Source: Myxococcales bacterium
Lineage (GTDB): Bacteria; Myxococcota; Polyangia; Fen-1088
NCBI GenBank assembly: GCA_003157315.1
Contig: PMJE01000312.1
Coordinates: 1 to 16,034 of the forward strand
Direction of reading: 5' to 3'
Length of the DNA: 16,034 nt
Each line of letters opens with the position of its first letter. Positions within the stretch are counted from its first letter, which is position 1. The translations under genes and the position numbers were made by a program. Shown here one piece after another: positions 13,917 through 16,034 of the stretch. The notes below the pieces were generated by a model, which ran no database searches, was not told the DNA's origin, and saw nothing but the letters and a program-made list of their open reading frames with translations.

Positions 13917-16034
13917 TCAGTCGGAGGGCGCGCGCGCCAGGGTCTGCTCGAGGATGTCCAAGTTCGGCGGTTTCGCGAGGTGCTGGTCGAATCCGGCTTC
14001 CGAGGCGCGCTGTACGTCCTCGGGCAGAGCGTATCCGCTCAGAGCCACGAGATAGGCGCCCTTGAGGGCGTCGTCGGCGCGGAAAGCGCGCGCCACATCG
14101 AAGCCGTCCATGCCGGGAAGCCCGATGTCGCAGAAGACTACCTCGGGCTTGTACTCGCGGGCTTTGGCGATGCCTGCGGGTCCATTGTAGGCGACCTCGA
14201 CCTCATGCGCGCTGAACTCGAGCGCCTCGCGTAGGCTGTCGGCCGCGTCGATGTTGTCCTCGATGATGAGCACGCGCCGGCGGCCGCCCGGGACCAGTGT
14301 GCTGGAGCGCGCAGACCCATCGACCGCACCTTCCTCCAGCGCGAGCGGCAAGCGCACGACGAACTCTGCCCCTTGACCCAGCCCAGGGCTGCGCGCGGCG
14401 ATGGTGCCACCGTGCAGCTCGACTAGTCCCTTTACCAGCGCTAGGCCGAGGCCCAAGCCGCCCTTGCTGCGATCGAGGGTGGCATCAGCCTGTGCGAATG
14501 GCTGGAACAGGCGCGCCAGCATCTCCTGGTCCATGCCCACCCCTGTGTCGGTAACACGAACCACCGCCTGCTTGGCCTCGCTGTCGGTGGACACGGACAC
14601 ACGCGTGCCGCCGCCTGGCCCGGTGAACTTGGCCGAATTTTGCAGAAGGTTGCCAACCATCTGTGCCAGCCGGTTCGAGTCTCCGTTGACAAACACGGGC
14701 TGGGAGGTGGGAGCAAGCTCGAGGTGCACCTCGTTACTCTCGAACTGGGGGCGATGGTCCTCCATTGTACGCCGCACCAGTTCGCCGAGTTCCAACCGCT
14801 GCCGCTGCAGCGGGATCTTGTTGCGCGCAATCCTCGTCACGTCGAGCAGATCGTCGACCAAGCGGGCGAGCTGCGCGACCTGCCGGCCGATCACCGCTTG
14901 GGCGCGATGCGCCTGCTCGCCGCCGGGAACCGCATGGTCAAGGATATAGAGGCTGTTGGTAATCGGCGCGAGCGGATTGCGCAGCTCGTGTGAGAGCACG
15001 GCCAGAAAATGGTTCTTGTTGATGTCCGCCTTGGCCAGCGCCTCGGCGGTCTCGCGGGATCGCGCCTCGCTTTCCTGCAGTGCCTTCTCCGCGCGCTTGC
15101 GCTCGATGATTGTCCAGGCCACATCGGCAAGGTGCGACACGATTTGCACGTCGCTGTCGTGGTAGTCGGTGGGTTTGTTACCAACCCCGACGACGGCCAC
15201 GATGAGGTCCGACCGGATGATAGGCACGACCAACTCGCGCGTGATGGGGGCGTGTCCTGGGGGCAGTCCCTTGCGATGCGGGAGCGACGCGTAGTCGTTG
15301 TGAATGACCGGCCATCGCTGGCGCACGCAGTCCACCCAGACACCGGCCTCGGCGATCGGGTAGTGGGTGCCTTGCCCCGTGGCCGAGCAGAACTCTTTCA
15401 TGGTTCGGGTGGACCAGGTCGCCAACGAAAGCGTGTTCTGGTCTGGCTCGACGAAGTGGCAGAAACCAATAGGGCTGTCGGTCAGCGCCCCGATCACGTC
15501 CAGCATCTCTTGCAGCAGCTCTTGCAGGGAGTGGTCTGCGGAAGAATCGAGCAGCGACAGTCGAAACCGAAGTGTCTCTTCAATCCGCCGGCGCTCGGTA
15601 ATGTCGGTCAATACGGCGCGGCACTCACGGCCGCCGTCATCGGAGGCTACCGCCTCGATGTGCACCCACAGTGGCGCGCTCTTCTCTGGACCGATCGTCA
15701 GATCGCAGACTTGTTTGGCCTGGCTCTCGAATACTTTTTCGAGAAGAGCGTTGAAGGCGGGGCGATACTCAGGGGAGACGAAGAGGCCGAAGCGCGCCCC
15801 GACCAGGCGGGAGCGCTCCAGTCCCAGCAGGCGTGCCCCGGAGAGATTCACCTGGCCGATCGTCCCGTCGCCATCGAGTGTCACGTAGCCGATGGGCGCG
15901 AAGTCGTAGAGGTCGGAGTAACGTTCCACCCCCGCCTCCAGTTCTGCCCGCGCCCCCTGCAGCTCTTCGTTCTGCAGCTCCAGCTCGATCTGATGAACCT
16001 GCAGCTCGTGGACCAGACGCTGCATGTCTTCCGC
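13917..16034 (-). CDS. Hybrid histidine kinase, PAS-GAF-HisKA-HATPase-REC (N-terminus beyond window)
   Basis: A soluble sensor kinase of at least 705 codons. Numbering here is from the ATG at 16025. Residues 5-30 carry the HELQVHQIELELQNEEL coiled segment that precedes PAS domains in this family. PAS is at about 33-148 (LYDFAPIGYVTLDGDGTI, ending DITERRRIEE). GAF is at about 165-310, with no visible cofactor motif. HisKA has the phospho-acceptor His346 in LSHELRNPL. The ATPase has the N-box (Asn463), DTGVGM (493-498) and GGLGLGL (522-528). REC is at about 584-700 with Asp590, acceptor Asp633 (CDIGLPGMDG), Ser663 and Lys685. No membrane segment is seen, so it senses a cytoplasmic signal. The frame stays open through 16034 (Ala-Glu-Asp precede the ATG), and family members usually begin further upstream, so the start is probably outside the window. 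A separate partner may carry the output. Confidence 0.95.
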   Translation of the reverse strand, partial: AEDMQRLVHELQVHQIELELQNEELQGARAELEAGVERYSDLYDFAPIGYVTLDGDGTIGQVNLSGARLLGLERSRLVGARFGLFVSPEYRPAFNALLEKVFESQAKQVCDLTIGPEKSAPLWVHIEAVASDDGGRECRAVLTDITERRRIEETLRFRLSLLDSSADHSLQELLQEMLDVIGALTDSPIGFCHFVEPDQNTLSLATWSTRTMKEFCSATGQGTHYPIAEAGVWVDCVRQRWPVIHNDYASLPHRKGLPPGHAPITRELVVPIIRSDLIVAVVGVGNKPTDYHDSDVQIVSHLADVAWTIIERKRAEKALQESEARSRETAEALAKADINKNHFLAVLSHELRNPLAPITNSLYILDHAVPGGEQAHRAQAVIGRQVAQLARLVDDLLDVTRIARNKIPLQRQRLELGELVRRTMEDHRPQFESNEVHLELAPTSQPVFVNGDSNRLAQMVGNLLQNSAKFTGPGGGTRVSVSTDSEAKQAVVRVTDTGVGMDQEMLARLFQPFAQADATLDRSKGGLGLGLALVKGLVELHGGTIAARSPGLGQGAEFVVRLPLALEEGAVDGSARSSTLVPGGRRRVLIIEDNIDAADSLREALEFSAHEVEVAYNGPAGIAKAREYKPEVVFCDIGLPGMDGFDVARAFRADDALKGAYLVALSGYALPEDVQRASEAGFDQHLAKPPNLDILEQTLARAPSD

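Noticed and set aside
16023..16025. ATG at 16025 as the true start of the hybrid kinase
   Set aside because: The frame continues open to the window end, there is no room to see a ribosome binding site, and the coiled segment in this family normally has residues before it.

Overview
The window is GC-rich bacterial DNA, densely coded, and most likely comes from a myxobacterium or close relative (Myxococcota). This is inferred from the gene types: a zinc-ribbon/GYF/AgmX-C-terminal protein, a Pkn-type Ser/Thr kinase with the ATGGMAEIF glycine loop, and several lipoproteins with Gly/Ala/Pro/Asp-rich linkers. No rRNA or taxonomic marker is present. I saw no tRNA, insertion sequence or CRISPR array.

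Left block (1-4749, all on the minus strand). Read in transcription order it holds: a small lipoprotein (4749-4282); a 149-bp palindrome-rich intergenic stretch; a Ser/Thr protein kinase ending in a C-terminal membrane anchor; a 257-bp gap filled with two exact 55-bp repeats, a 30-bp companion repeat and strong hairpins; a single-pass envelope protein with a cytoplasmic zinc ribbon and GYF_2 domain and a periplasmic AgmX/TonB-C-like domain; and the start of another lipoprotein cut by the window edge.

Middle block (4892-10575, plus strand). glyA (serine hydroxymethyltransferase) overlaps by 4 bp (ATGA) a small exported protein with an NTF2-like region. That gene is followed after 12 bp by a 1283-residue exported protein built of about 62 copies of an aromatic motif (consensus near FPLFW), spaced about 18 residues apart. 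The three genes look like one transcription unit. The giant repeat protein is the most unusual object in the window.

Right block (10603-16034, minus strand, converging on the giant gene with a 27-bp gap). An exported AMIN-like protein and a large Ig-like-repeat lipoprotein form a likely two-gene operon. Upstream of them is a soluble hybrid histidine kinase (PAS-GAF-HisKA-HATPase-REC) whose N-terminus runs off the window.

Taken together, six of the nine protein genes are exported or membrane-anchored envelope proteins, two are signalling kinases, and one (glyA) is core one-carbon metabolism. No complete known machine is spelled out. A link between the kinase and the AgmX-type protein, or between glyA and the exported genes behind it, is inferred from gene order only. 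Motif counts and positions were made by eye.
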